Source: Longimicrobiales bacterium
Lineage (GTDB): Bacteria > Gemmatimonadota > Gemmatimonadetes > Longimicrobiales > Gaopeijiaceae
Length of the DNA stretch: 64,000 bases
Assembly (NCBI GenBank): GCA_028284495.1
Contig: JANQRP010000014.1
Span: 124,001-188,000, forward strand
Direction of reading: 5' to 3'
Below are positions 17,315 through 26,361 of this stretch, piece after piece (position 1 is the stretch's first letter; each line of letters starts with the position of its first letter). The notes under the pieces are model-generated. The model searched no databases, had not been told where the DNA came from, and worked only from the letters and a program-made list of their open reading frames with translations. Both the position numbers and the translations under genes were made by a program.

Positions 17315-18562
17315 ATGCCTCCGCCACCGACGTCCGGCCCGGACGGACGAATCTCCCTGTCCGCCATGCTCCGCGGGTTCGTGGCACTCTCGCTCGCGGT
17401 GGGGGCGACGACCACGACCGGCGCTCCCCTGGCCGCGGCCTCCGCGCCCCTGCAGAACGCCGGTGCGTGGTCGGTCGAGCGGGTCGCCTCCACCACCGGG
17501 GCGCCGGTCCCGTTCGGTGCCATCCCGCCCGGCGGCGTCCGCTTCGACGACGCAGGCCGGGTCCACGTGCTCGACGTTCAGGCGGCGCAGGTGTGGGTGT
17601 TCGGCCGGACGCTCGCGCCGAGCGGCACCGTGGGAGGACGCGGGCGCGGACCGGGCGAGTTCATCCAGCCGTCGCTGCTCGGCGCGGGCGACGGGCGCAT
17701 CGCCGTCTTCGACGCCGCCACCTCGCGGATCACCGTGTTCGACGACGGAGAACCCGCCTGGGACGTCAACTGGCCGCTCGTGTCGCGGGGGGTGCCACGC
17801 CGGCTCGAGGTGGCGGGGGACATCGTGGTCATGGAGGTCGAGCCCTTCCCCATCCGCGACCCCACCACGCCGCAGACGCGAGAGCCGCTTCGCATCGTCC
17901 GCCTCGCGAAGGACGGCTCGACGCGCATCGTCGTCGGACTCCCCGAGATGACCCGGACGGGCGGGGGTGGCGCCGCGCTGTCCGCGACCCGGCCCGTCGT
18001 GTTCGCGCCATCGCTCCACTGGACCGCCGGTCCCGGCCCCACACTCGTCACCTCCCGCAGCGATCGGTACGAGCTCCGCGCCTGGGGGCTGGACCGTGGC
18101 GGGAGCGAGATCGTCGCGGAGCGGGCCGGACTGGCCGCTGCGCCCGTCACCGACAGTGTACGGAGCCTCGTTCAGACACGCGCGCTCCAACGGTTCATGG
18201 AGAATCGCGGGCAGCCCGCCCTCTCCGGCCTCGACGCCGACGACATGCAGCAGCGGATCGCCGGCATGGAGTTCGCGGACGCGCTGCCGCTCACCGGTGA
18301 AGTCATCACCGGTGTCGGAGACCTTCTGCTGGTCCATCGGGGCATCGGACTCCTCGACGACCGGCCCACGCGGGCCGAAGCCCCCCCGCTCGTCTCGACC
18401 TCATGGGATGTCTTCGAGGCCGACGGCGCCTACGCCGGGGTCGTCGAGTTCCCCGACGGCTTCGTGCCCGTGGACGGGTTCGACGACCTCGTGGTCGGCG
18501 TCCGGGAGGGCGACCTCGGCGAGGTGTACGTCGAGGTGTATCGGCTCGGCCGGGGCGACTGA
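17315..18562 (+). CDS. 6-bladed beta-propeller exported protein (copy 1)
   Basis: 415 residues from ATG 17315 (ATG 17366 gives a tidier signal peptide, MLRGFVALSLAVGATTTT). Propeller signatures: DDAGRVHVLDVQAAQVWVF, GGRGRGPGEFIQP, and WDVFEADGAYAGVVEFPDGF with a final VYVEVYRL strand. It is the only plus-strand copy in the main cluster and follows the PadR pair after 30 bases. Function unknown; the fold usually binds carbohydrate or protein ligands outside the cytoplasm. Confidence 0.72.
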   Translation: MPPPPTSGPDGRISLSAMLRGFVALSLAVGATTTTGAPLAAASAPLQNAGAWSVERVASTTGAPVPFGAIPPGGVRFDDAGRVHVLDVQAAQVWVFGRTLAPSGTVGGRGRGPGEFIQPSLLGAGDGRIAVFDAATSRITVFDDGEPAWDVNWPLVSRGVPRRLEVAGDIVVMEVEPFPIRDPTTPQTREPLRIVRLAKDGSTRIVVGLPEMTRTGGGGAALSATRPVVFAPSLHWTAGPGPTLVTSRSDRYELRAWGLDRGGSEIVAERAGLAAAPVTDSVRSLVQTRALQRFMENRGQPALSGLDADDMQQRIAGMEFADALPLTGEVITGVGDLLLVHRGIGLLDDRPTRAEAPPLVSTSWDVFEADGAYAGVVEFPDGFVPVDGFDDLVVGVREGDLGEVYVEVYRLGRGD

Positions 18563-18585
18563 CGCGCGTCTGTGGTCCGGTCGGA

Positions 18586-18930
18586 TCAGTCGGCGGCGCT
18601 GCCACGGAGCGCGTCCAGCTCCGACCGCGCCTGGCGAGCGAGCCGACTCAGGCGCTTCGCCTCCCGCGAGCTCGACACGGCCCGGGTCAGGCTCACCAGA
18701 GGGATCAGCGTGGCACCGAGGATCGCCGTCACCAGACTCACGTCGAACACGAAGAACAGCGCCGCCGCGATCGCGGGCAGGACGCCGAAGAAGCTGAGCC
18801 CCACCACGAGCCAGTGGAAGTCGCGCCGGAAGCTCAACTCCTCGATCCGGGTCCGCAGATCCTCGAGTTCGCTGGCGAGCACGGCGACGCGGGCGTGTGC
18901 GCGTTCCGGTGAGTCGTCGTCGTGTCTCAC
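18586..18930 (-). CDS. Small coiled-coil protein with two TM segments (module partner, copy 1)
   Basis: 114 residues. A charged N-terminal coiled coil (VAVLASELEDLRTRIEELS) leads into two hydrophobic segments (HWLVVGLSFFGVLPAIAAALFF and VTAILGATLIPLVSL) and a basic C-terminal helix. GTG 18930 lies 16 bases after the propeller gene, so the two are probably one operon. A protein of the same length and topology follows a sister propeller gene at 55421. Role unknown; it could anchor or sense the propeller partner. Confidence 0.62.
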   Translation of the reverse strand: MRHDDDSPERAHARVAVLASELEDLRTRIEELSFRRDFHWLVVGLSFFGVLPAIAAALFFVFDVSLVTAILGATLIPLVSLTRAVSSSREAKRLSRLARQARSELDALRGSAAD

Positions 18931-18946
18931 TCGCCCGTCCGCCGCA

Positions 18947-20005
18947 TCACTCCGGCACCAGCCGGTACACGAGCAGCCGAGGGTACGGGTCGCGAGCGCA
19001 GAGCACGACCAGACCGTCGCCACCGGCCTCGAGGCATCCGTTCCAGACCGCGTCGGGCACATCGATCCTGCCGACGAAATCGCCACCGACGTCGAAGATC
19101 GCGAGAAAGTACTGTCGGTCGATGCCCTCCAGCCCGGACTCGGGGGTGATGCCCGGCCAGTGCCGTGCGAGCTGGATCACCAGCGAATCCCCGGCGATCG
19201 CGATCTCCCCGACGCCCACAGGCGACGGCGTCACTTCGATCAGACCGGGCCGCACCCGCGTGTCGATCTCCGGGGGCTCGTCCGGGAACATCGGGCTCCC
19301 GACACGCGTCCATTCACCCCCCGCGAGCTCCCACCACACGCCGGGCCTCGGCGTGCTGGCGACCAGGCGGCCCGAGACGGCGTCGAGGGACGTCACGCCC
19401 GTGAAATCGCGATCGGGGTCGGGGTGCGGCGGCCCGGCCACCTCGCGCCCGCCCATGGTCGCGCCGCGGAGGACGGGCAGCGTGTCGCTTCTCACGAACG
19501 ACGTCGCGAGCCAGATCGTGTCTCCGCGGAACCGGTGCGCGACCAGGTTCCGCGACCACAGACCGGATCGCTCGTCGATCAGCTCGCCCGAGCTCCGGTC
19601 GAACCGCGTCACCTTGGCGCGATCACGATCGAGCACCGACAGCCGCCCGTCGTCGGCCACGGCGACATCCGAGGGTGCGCCGAACTCGCCGGGTCCCTCC
19701 CCGCTTCCGCCAATGAACCGGACCACTTCGCCGTCTCGGATCACCGCCACGCGATCGGCGCCCGCGTCGAGGGCGTACATCACACCGTCCTCGGTGATCG
19801 CGACGGAGGTGAGGCGCCCGAAGATGAGGTCCTCGGGCTCTCCCGGCAGTCCGGCGACTCCGATGCTGTCCACGAGTTCCAGACGCAGCGCCGACGACGC
19901 GGCCTCGGGCGTCCCTTCGGCGCACGACACCAGGAGGCCCGGAAGCGCCACGGCCGCGGCGAGGCCGGCGGCGGACCGGCGCCTCGCTGCCCGTTCGCGC
20001 GGCAC
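18947..20005 (-). CDS. 6-bladed beta-propeller lipoprotein (copy 2)
   Basis: 352 residues from GTG 20005, with an Arg-rich n-region and lipobox LLVSC. Blade motifs: ITEDGVMYALDAGADRVAVI, GGSGEGPGEFGAPSDVAVAD. Its C-terminal half (RLVASTPRPGVWWELAGGEW, DVGGDFVGRID, YPRLLVYRLVPE) closely parallels the copy at 55807, and both are followed by a coiled-coil/2-TM gene. This subtype lacks the D-E-L-x-V end box. Confidence 0.75.
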   Translation of the reverse strand: MPRERAARRRSAAGLAAAVALPGLLVSCAEGTPEAASSALRLELVDSIGVAGLPGEPEDLIFGRLTSVAITEDGVMYALDAGADRVAVIRDGEVVRFIGGSGEGPGEFGAPSDVAVADDGRLSVLDRDRAKVTRFDRSSGELIDERSGLWSRNLVAHRFRGDTIWLATSFVRSDTLPVLRGATMGGREVAGPPHPDPDRDFTGVTSLDAVSGRLVASTPRPGVWWELAGGEWTRVGSPMFPDEPPEIDTRVRPGLIEVTPSPVGVGEIAIAGDSLVIQLARHWPGITPESGLEGIDRQYFLAIFDVGGDFVGRIDVPDAVWNGCLEAGGDGLVVLCARDPYPRLLVYRLVPE

Positions 20006-20010
20006 GGTGA

Positions 20011-21204
20011 CTACTCCCCGGGGCCGAAGGGGAGGGCGTAGACCGCCACCGTCTGAACGTCGAACTCGCCGATTTGCACACCGAGTACGGCGTCTTCGGT
20101 CACGTGCATCACGCCGAACGGCCGGTCGAAGCGGACCGTGGCGCGCCACTGCCCGTCGGAGGACATCACCGCGTACGTGTCGGGCGGTGTTCGGGACGTG
20201 GGGAACGGCGCCACCCAGACGGATCCGTCGTCGGCACCGTAGAGGGAGCCGAAGAGCGGGAGCGGGGCCGACTCGTCGAGCTCGTATCGGGCGAGTCGAT
20301 CCTCGATGAGCTGCTCGAGGGCTTTTCCACGACGCTGGGGATTCACCCGCTCGAGGTCGGCGGCGTAGCCCTGTACGAACGCGTCCCAGTCCTGCTGGTT
20401 CGGGTACCGGGGTGTGCTCTGCCACCGCACGATCTGCGCGACAGTTCCGTCGGGACGCGTCCAGGTGAGGGCGGGAATGTCCATGCGGGCCGTGACGAAG
20501 CTCGACCCCGTCGCCGCGGCCGTACCCGACGCGATGTAGGGCGAGCGTGGCCCCTCGACCGCGCGGGGCGCCATCGGGAACGAGCCGACCGTGTCCACGG
20601 AGAGTGCGGCGGGATCGAACACGGCGAGGGTGCCGTGCATCCACGGCTCCTCGAAGTCACTGCGATATCGACCGGTGACGGCGAGGAGGCGGCCGCCCGG
20701 TGCGACGCCGACCGGCATGAGGCCCGACGGAGCGAGCGGGTTCGCGCTCGCGTTCACGGCCGACACGAGGGAGTCGCCCTCGAACCTCAGGAGCTTCCCG
20801 TTCAGAACGTCCTCGACCCAGACCTCGTTGCCCGGCCCGCCCCGAATCTGTCGAGGCGAAGCGACCTCGTCCGGGCCCTGCCCTTGCCGCGCCAGAATCC
20901 GGTGCTCGCCGGCCGCGGCGTCGATCGCCACCACCTGCGTAGCCCCCGCGTCCGCCACGACCGCCACGCCGTCGTCGCGCAGCGTGCCCAGCATCACGTA
21001 CTCGAAGGGGTAGTCCGCTGGACCCGCGCCGTGCTCCCAGAGGCGCTCGAGTTCGACCGTGTCGGGGGGCGCGTCGGACGGCAGCGAGACGACTCGGATC
21101 CCGGCGCTGTCGGTGACCTGCGCCCCGGCGGGTGAATCGGCGGAGGAGCCGGCTTCGCAGGCGGCGAGGGCGGCGGTGGCGATGAGGAGAACCGTGGCAC
21201 GCAT
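20011..21204 (-). CDS. 6-bladed beta-propeller lipoprotein (copy 3)
   Basis: 397 residues; signal MRATVLLIATAALAAC with lipobox. A short head carrying VTDSAGIRVVSLPSDAPPD is shared with several copies. The turn motif is degenerate (RQGQGPDEVASPRQI). The C-terminal box is EFDVQTVAVYALP. Five bases separate it from copy 2. Nearest look-alikes in the window are copies 8 and 10, which have the same DSAG head. Confidence 0.75.
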   Translation of the reverse strand: MRATVLLIATAALAACEAGSSADSPAGAQVTDSAGIRVVSLPSDAPPDTVELERLWEHGAGPADYPFEYVMLGTLRDDGVAVVADAGATQVVAIDAAAGEHRILARQGQGPDEVASPRQIRGGPGNEVWVEDVLNGKLLRFEGDSLVSAVNASANPLAPSGLMPVGVAPGGRLLAVTGRYRSDFEEPWMHGTLAVFDPAALSVDTVGSFPMAPRAVEGPRSPYIASGTAAATGSSFVTARMDIPALTWTRPDGTVAQIVRWQSTPRYPNQQDWDAFVQGYAADLERVNPQRRGKALEQLIEDRLARYELDESAPLPLFGSLYGADDGSVWVAPFPTSRTPPDTYAVMSSDGQWRATVRFDRPFGVMHVTEDAVLGVQIGEFDVQTVAVYALPFGPGE

Positions 21205-21213
21205 GCGTCGCTC

Positions 21214-22500
21214 CTACCGCTCCACGACCCGGAACCCGGTGACGTACTGCACGTCGAGTTCGTCGCGGACGAGGCCGACGATGAGGTCCGCGGTCACGTC
21301 CATCGGCACGAACTCGGTCGGCAGCTCGAGGCTCCCCAGGTAGGCGCCGTCCGGGCCGAACCGGTCGAACACCTGCGGCGCCCGCCACGCGGGGAGCCAG
21401 GACGCCCGGACGTACCCGAAGGAGGCCGCCACCGCTCGCATCGCGAGGTCGGGATGCTCGTCGGCGCGGAGGACCCACATGTGCCCGTCGTCCGAGACGA
21501 GAATCGACTCGATGTAGGGTACGTGCTCGTGGTCCAGCGCGGGCAGAGCCCTCTCGGACAGCTCGGCCACCCGATCGGGTTCCGGCGGCCTCCCTTCCAT
21601 CATCTCCTCGAGGCCGGCACGGAGACCCGCGCGGATACGGTCCTCGAGGCCGCCGGGGATCGGCGTGGGCGGGGTGTCCCGTCGGAACACCCGCGTCTTC
21701 GTTCCCGAGGCGTCGTACGTCGAGATCTCGTACGCCACGGGGTCCGACCAGTAGAGCGTTCCGGGAGGGCCCACGTCGACCGCCGGCTGGCCGTCGAAGA
21801 ACGATCCGCTGGACGACTGCGCGAACCCGGCCGCATTCGGAGGTCCCCGGACGACCATCCGTCCGGGCGTCACGACGATGGTGTCGAAGCTCATCGTCTC
21901 CAGCACCAGCGTGCCGAACGCCCACGTCCCCCGGCCGGCCCCTTCCTCGGCGGGCGAGGACGAGAGCCGGTAGATCCATCCGGCCGCGGCCCGACCGATG
22001 GGAATGGGCGAGCCGGAACCTTCGATGAACGGTCGTGCCTCGGCGATCACCCCTCCGTCCGCATCGAAGCGGATCAGCTTGGGGTCATCCGCGAGGACCA
22101 GGACCTCTCCGTCGCCGGGGTAGACCCAGCCGAACCCGGAACTCGTCTCGCCGGGACCGTCGCCCCGCGCACCCACGGTCTGGAGCAGCGTCCCGTCGAA
22201 GGCGTAGCGCCTCACCGAGGGATTCCGGTCGACCACCCAGAGACTGCTCTCATCCACGAGCCCGATATCGCGGATCTGGTCGAACAGCTCGTCCGGGGCG
22301 CCCTCGATGGCCCCGAACCTGAAGGCGACCTCCACACTGTCGGCCTGGGTGGGGCCGGACGACGTGATCACCTCGACCCCATTCTCCGTGGTCGCCCGGA
22401 GAGGCTGCTCGGCCGGCGGCGCGTCACCGCACGCCGCGAACAGAACCACGAGCGCGCCGGCCGAGAATCGATGAGCGATCGGGTGGGAGGGCGTGTGCAT
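21214..22500 (-). CDS. 6-bladed beta-propeller lipoprotein (copy 4)
   Basis: 428 residues; signal ending in VLFAACGDAPP. Blade 1 gives GAIEGAPDELFDQIRDIGLV, then SSLWVVDRNPSVRRYAFDG and GARGDGPGETSSGF. The end box is RDELDVQYVTGFRVV. Nine bases upstream of copy 3 on the same strand, so part of the same transcript. Confidence 0.76.
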   Translation of the reverse strand: MHTPSHPIAHRFSAGALVVLFAACGDAPPAEQPLRATTENGVEVITSSGPTQADSVEVAFRFGAIEGAPDELFDQIRDIGLVDESSLWVVDRNPSVRRYAFDGTLLQTVGARGDGPGETSSGFGWVYPGDGEVLVLADDPKLIRFDADGGVIAEARPFIEGSGSPIPIGRAAAGWIYRLSSSPAEEGAGRGTWAFGTLVLETMSFDTIVVTPGRMVVRGPPNAAGFAQSSSGSFFDGQPAVDVGPPGTLYWSDPVAYEISTYDASGTKTRVFRRDTPPTPIPGGLEDRIRAGLRAGLEEMMEGRPPEPDRVAELSERALPALDHEHVPYIESILVSDDGHMWVLRADEHPDLAMRAVAASFGYVRASWLPAWRAPQVFDRFGPDGAYLGSLELPTEFVPMDVTADLIVGLVRDELDVQYVTGFRVVER

Positions 22501-22605
22501 GCGCCCAGTATGCCCGCGCGGCTCCTCGAATTCAAAGCGGAATCCTGGAGCGAGCGGCGGGGCGAATGTCGGGTCGAACGTCGGGTCGACCGATGCCCGC
22601 CCGGG

Positions 22606-23076
22606 TCAGCCGTCGCGGACGCGCTCCGCCCGAAGGTCGGCGGCCTGCTGCACGAGCACGGTCGTTTCCTCCGTGTCGAACCTCACGATACAGGTGGCGC
22701 CCCCGTCGAGCGGGATGACGTTCGCGTCCGGCCTCCGTGAGACGCCGAGTGCGGCGTACCACGCATCGTCCGCCCACGCGTGGCCGAGCGCCTCCAGCTC
22801 GGACCGGATCGTGACCGGGTCGCCGCGCTTCCGCAGCATCGCGAAGCGGCCGGCGAACATCGTGTGCTGGTGCGTCAGCTCGAAGCCGGGCGGCAGCGCG
22901 CACTCGAACCCTGGCGGGCCCTCCGGCGCGTCGTCCGAGAACGTCAGCACGCTGCACCCCTCACCCTCACGGATGAAGGCGTGGGTGCCGGCGGTCGGCG
23001 GATGCTCCAGGACGCGACCGAAGATGTCCATCGCGCGGGCGATCCCGTCGAAGAAGCGGAACGGGTTCGAGTCCAT
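22606..23076 (-). CDS. Hypothetical protein of unknown family
   Basis: 156 residues from ATG 23076. No signal peptide or TM segment; starts MDSNPFRFFDGIARAMDIFG and ends in a hydrophilic, Arg-rich tail. The centre contains HTMFAGRFAMLRKRGDP and a strand GATCIVRFDTEETTVLVQQ. No homology recognised. It sits between propeller copies 4 and 5 with gaps of 105 and 64 bases, the only apparently cytoplasmic protein in that stretch. Confidence 0.5.
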   Translation of the reverse strand: MDSNPFRFFDGIARAMDIFGRVLEHPPTAGTHAFIREGEGCSVLTFSDDAPEGPPGFECALPPGFELTHQHTMFAGRFAMLRKRGDPVTIRSELEALGHAWADDAWYAALGVSRRPDANVIPLDGGATCIVRFDTEETTVLVQQAADLRAERVRDG

Positions 23077-23140
23077 CTGAGGTCCGGGAAGGGAGTCGTG
23101 AGTGTCCAAGCCTGATACGGTCGACGGCGCGCGTTCGTTC

Positions 23141-24319
23141 TCACGGTGCCTCGACCTCGAGTCCGACCACGTAGGGCACGCGGAGCTCGTCGTATTCCAC
23201 CGCCCACACGCGATCGCCGGCGGCGGCCATGACGGTGAGGGACGACGGCACCTCGACGGTGTGGAGGAGCTCGCCCTCGGGCGAGAGCACCCACCACCGG
23301 GTCGTCTCGGCGCGGGGCGCGCCGCCCACCCAGACCCTCCCGCCTTCACCCACCACCACGCGCTCGGCCCCCGGCCGGTGCGCCGGTCGGTACAGTGACG
23401 CGCGCCATCCTTCGGCGTAGTCGGACCGCGTGCGGTTTCCGGGCGGGTTCTCGGGCGTCGCCGCGTCGATGATGCTGTCGACCTCCGCGTCGAAGATCGG
23501 CTGCGGGTCGTACCGCAGATTGGTGCTCCAGAGAGTGTCCCCGTCGGCCGTGAGCCGGCTCACAACGACCACTGGTGCCTCAGAGTCGACCACCTCCCGA
23601 TCGATCAGGGTCATCTCCCCGCCCCGATGGATCTGCCATAGCGTCTCGTCGCCGAAGGGCTGCGCCGTGTACGCGCCGCCTCCACCCGGGAAGGAGATGG
23701 CCCACTGTCCGTTGCCTCGCTGAATCGACGGCAACGTATCCAGGGGCCGACCGTCCCGATCGATCAACAGGAAGTCGATCGTGGTGATCTCGCCGCTGGC
23801 TACGAGACGACTCGGCGTGGACGGCCACGCCACGAACGTGTCGGGTGCCAGCGCGGCGGAGACGGAGAGGCTCCTCCCGTCGAAGTCCGTGCCTGACAGA
23901 TCGACCCGGAACGACTCGATGTGGTCACCCGACGCCAGATCGAACAGGCTCACCAGGCCCGTCCGGAAATCGGCCGCGGCGATCGCATCCCCGAGGACCG
24001 TCGTCGCGCCGAGCCCCTGAAACTCGCCCGGCCCCTCACCCATGCCACCCACCGCGTACACGAGCTGCCCGTCTGTGTCGAACCGGCGGATCAGACCCTC
24101 CGAGCCGTGGGTCGACAGCACCCCTCCGTCGGGGAGCGCCACGAGCTGCCCCACGCGCGTGAGCGAGTACACGGGGTCGTCGAGGCTCCCGATCCGAACG
24201 ACTTCGCGCGTGGAGCGATCAGCCACGGTCGCGTCGGTCGACGGGCCGGCAGACTCGCCGCAGCCGGCGAGCAGGATCGAGACGAGGAGCAGAGTGAAGG
24301 CGGTGGTGGGGCGGTTCAC
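23141..24319 (-). CDS. 6-bladed beta-propeller lipoprotein (copy 5)
   Basis: 392 residues from GTG 24319, overlapping the stop of copy 6 (GTGA). Lipobox LLAGC. Clean family pattern: VVRIGSLDDPVYSLTRVGQL, GLIRRFDTDGQLVYAVGGMG then GEGPGEFQG, SPEGELLHTVEVPSSL, and end box YDELRVPYVVGLEVE. First strand IGSLDDP is shared with copy 7. Confidence 0.77.
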   Translation of the reverse strand: MNRPTTAFTLLLVSILLAGCGESAGPSTDATVADRSTREVVRIGSLDDPVYSLTRVGQLVALPDGGVLSTHGSEGLIRRFDTDGQLVYAVGGMGEGPGEFQGLGATTVLGDAIAAADFRTGLVSLFDLASGDHIESFRVDLSGTDFDGRSLSVSAALAPDTFVAWPSTPSRLVASGEITTIDFLLIDRDGRPLDTLPSIQRGNGQWAISFPGGGGAYTAQPFGDETLWQIHRGGEMTLIDREVVDSEAPVVVVSRLTADGDTLWSTNLRYDPQPIFDAEVDSIIDAATPENPPGNRTRSDYAEGWRASLYRPAHRPGAERVVVGEGGRVWVGGAPRAETTRWWVLSPEGELLHTVEVPSSLTVMAAAGDRVWAVEYDELRVPYVVGLEVEAP

Positions 24320-25425
24320 GGGTTCTCCGGAGTTCGTACGCGCAGCAGATGAAGGGTGACAACGTTCAGTTCGTCTCTCGAGAGCGCGACCATGCGGTTC
24401 CCGTCGATCGCGAGAGGTTCGAGGTCGGCGGCGAGCCGGACCACGCGCTCGGGCGCACCGTCCGACACGACGTGCCAGACGGCCTCGGTACGCAGGCCCT
24501 GCGCCGCCTCCCGCAGCCACACCTCCCCGCTCCGGGCGAGGACGGCGTCGTCGATGATCTCGGCCCGATCGGGATCGCCGGCCTCGGCCAGAACCTCCCG
24601 ACGCGCGGCCACCACCTCGCGACTGGGCGGGCCACCGCCGGAGAACAGCGAGGTGTGCGGGGCGTCGAGAAACCGACGCACCCGCTCGGCGTGGGCGTCG
24701 CGGTCCAGCGGTCTGGACTCCAGGGACACGCGGGACGCCCAGCGCTCGCCGGTACGTACGTCGAGCACCTCGAAGTCCGGCCGCTCGCTGCGAGCCAGAA
24801 GCACGCGGTCCCCCACGACCCGGTGGAGCAGCCGTGGGTGCCCCGGCGGCCGAGCCTCGCCCTCGGACGTCCGGTATCTCATCCGCGACGGCACGGCGCG
24901 CAGAGCCTCGGTACGGCCGTCCGGATGGCGCCGGGTCAGGAGGAGCGAGTCCGGCGTCACCTCGACCCCGCCCCCTCGGTAGCGCGGCGGCGGGCCGCCG
25001 GCGAGGAACGAACTCCCCGTCGTCAGCACCGATCCGTCGCTGAGTCGGTGTGCGAGCTGACCTGCGGAAATCGCGATCGACGGGTAGCGCGCCGTCTCGA
25101 TGCGACCCGAGGTGCGGTTCAGCGTCGTCAGGCGTCGGTGACGAGCGTCGAAATACCACACCACGTCCCCGGACACGCCGAGCGTCCAGGCGAGCCTCAC
25201 CTCCCCGGGCCCGTCGCCCTCCCCGGCCATCCGCACCGCGCTGCCGTCCAGACGCAGCTCGTAGACCCCGCCGTTCTGAGCCACGACCGCCGATGTCGGC
25301 AGCATCGCCGCGGCACGGACACCGTGGGTCTCCAGCCCGCCCTCGGCGTCGAGCCCTCCGAATGAGGCGACGGTGTCGACCTGGGCGGGCGCGGCCGTGA
25401 GCGCCGCCGCCAGCAGGAGTGTCAC
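24316..25425 (-). CDS. 6-bladed beta-propeller exported protein (copy 6)
   Basis: 369 residues. Signal peptide MTLLLAAALTAAPAQ lacks a lipobox Cys, so probably soluble periplasmic. Blade motifs: NGGVYELRLDGSAVRMAGEG then DGPGEVRL, and end box RDELNVVTLHLLRV. GTGA overlaps couple it to both copy 5 and copy 7, so copies 5-7 form a translationally coupled trio, perhaps a hetero-oligomer. Confidence 0.72.
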   Translation of the reverse strand: MTLLLAAALTAAPAQVDTVASFGGLDAEGGLETHGVRAAAMLPTSAVVAQNGGVYELRLDGSAVRMAGEGDGPGEVRLAWTLGVSGDVVWYFDARHRRLTTLNRTSGRIETARYPSIAISAGQLAHRLSDGSVLTTGSSFLAGGPPPRYRGGGVEVTPDSLLLTRRHPDGRTEALRAVPSRMRYRTSEGEARPPGHPRLLHRVVGDRVLLARSERPDFEVLDVRTGERWASRVSLESRPLDRDAHAERVRRFLDAPHTSLFSGGGPPSREVVAARREVLAEAGDPDRAEIIDDAVLARSGEVWLREAAQGLRTEAVWHVVSDGAPERVVRLAADLEPLAIDGNRMVALSRDELNVVTLHLLRVRTPENP

Positions 25426-26273
25426 GGTGACCGCCGGACGGCGAATCGCAAGAAGTACGGCACGTCGAACTCGTCGCGTTCGATCGCCCAGACGTCTCCG
25501 TCGGCCCCGAGACCGGGTGGCAGGCGGACCCAGATGCCCCCCTCCCGGTGCGGCAGCGCTGCCTGCGCGGCGCGGTAGTGGGTCGGGAACTCGAGCGCAC
25601 TCTCGACGAGCTCTCGGGCGCGGCCCTCACCGGACACCATCCCGGTGGCGCGTTCGTCGCCCACGGTCCAGAACGACTCGCCGTCCGACGCGACGACCGT
25701 CGGGGGCGACCCGGCGAACGGGGTCCGGAGACTCGCGTTCCGCGATCCGATCTGTCCGGGGACATTGATCCGGGTCGTCGGATAGCTGAACAGGGTATCG
25801 ACCAGCGATCCCACCGAGTCCACGAGAAGGTGGACGAACTCGCCCTCGATCCCGGAGGAGCGGGCGGGGGCCACCAGCATGGCTCCGTCGGCGAGGACCT
25901 CGCGCGGGGGGAAAATCATCTGCTCGCCCGCGATCGGCGTGTCGAGCGACATCATCGTCCTGCTGAACTCACCGGGCCCTTCACCGAACGTGTCGACGAG
26001 CTGGCCCTCGTCGTCGTACACGCGCACGTTCCCGTCCCGCGGCTGACCCACGTACAGGAGCCCATCGTCGCTCTCCGCCAGATGGTGGGCCCGCACCATC
26101 GTCAGCGCCTGGTCGGGGTCGTCGAGGCTCCCGATGCGCAGATCCTCGTGGGCGGTCCAGGCCGGGAGGCCGTCGAGGACCGACCGCGTCTCCACCGAGT
26201 CGGCCGTCGGCTCGGCGCACGCCGTCGACAGAACGGCGAGCCCGGCCAGCGCGGCCTGGTCGAGCATGCGCAT
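25422..26273 (-). CDS. Short 6-bladed beta-propeller lipoprotein (copy 7)
   Basis: 283 residues, about 100 fewer than its siblings. ATG 26273 follows GGAGG by four bases and gives signal MRMLDQAALAGLAVLSTAC. Blades: LRIGSLDDPDQALTMVRAHH, NVRVYDDEGQLVDTFGEGPG then EF, and end box RDEFDVPYFLRFAV. A middle portion seems absent, so perhaps fewer blades or a degenerating copy; the frame is intact and coupling is kept. Confidence 0.68.
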   Translation of the reverse strand: MRMLDQAALAGLAVLSTACAEPTADSVETRSVLDGLPAWTAHEDLRIGSLDDPDQALTMVRAHHLAESDDGLLYVGQPRDGNVRVYDDEGQLVDTFGEGPGEFSRTMMSLDTPIAGEQMIFPPREVLADGAMLVAPARSSGIEGEFVHLLVDSVGSLVDTLFSYPTTRINVPGQIGSRNASLRTPFAGSPPTVVASDGESFWTVGDERATGMVSGEGRARELVESALEFPTHYRAAQAALPHREGGIWVRLPPGLGADGDVWAIERDEFDVPYFLRFAVRRSP

Positions 26274-26361
26274 GGGACCTCCTCGGGCTTCGGGACAGGC
26301 GGGACGACCGCTGCGCATCAGTATGAAGCGGTGGCGGCTTCGGTGCGAGCGGCGCCGCGGC

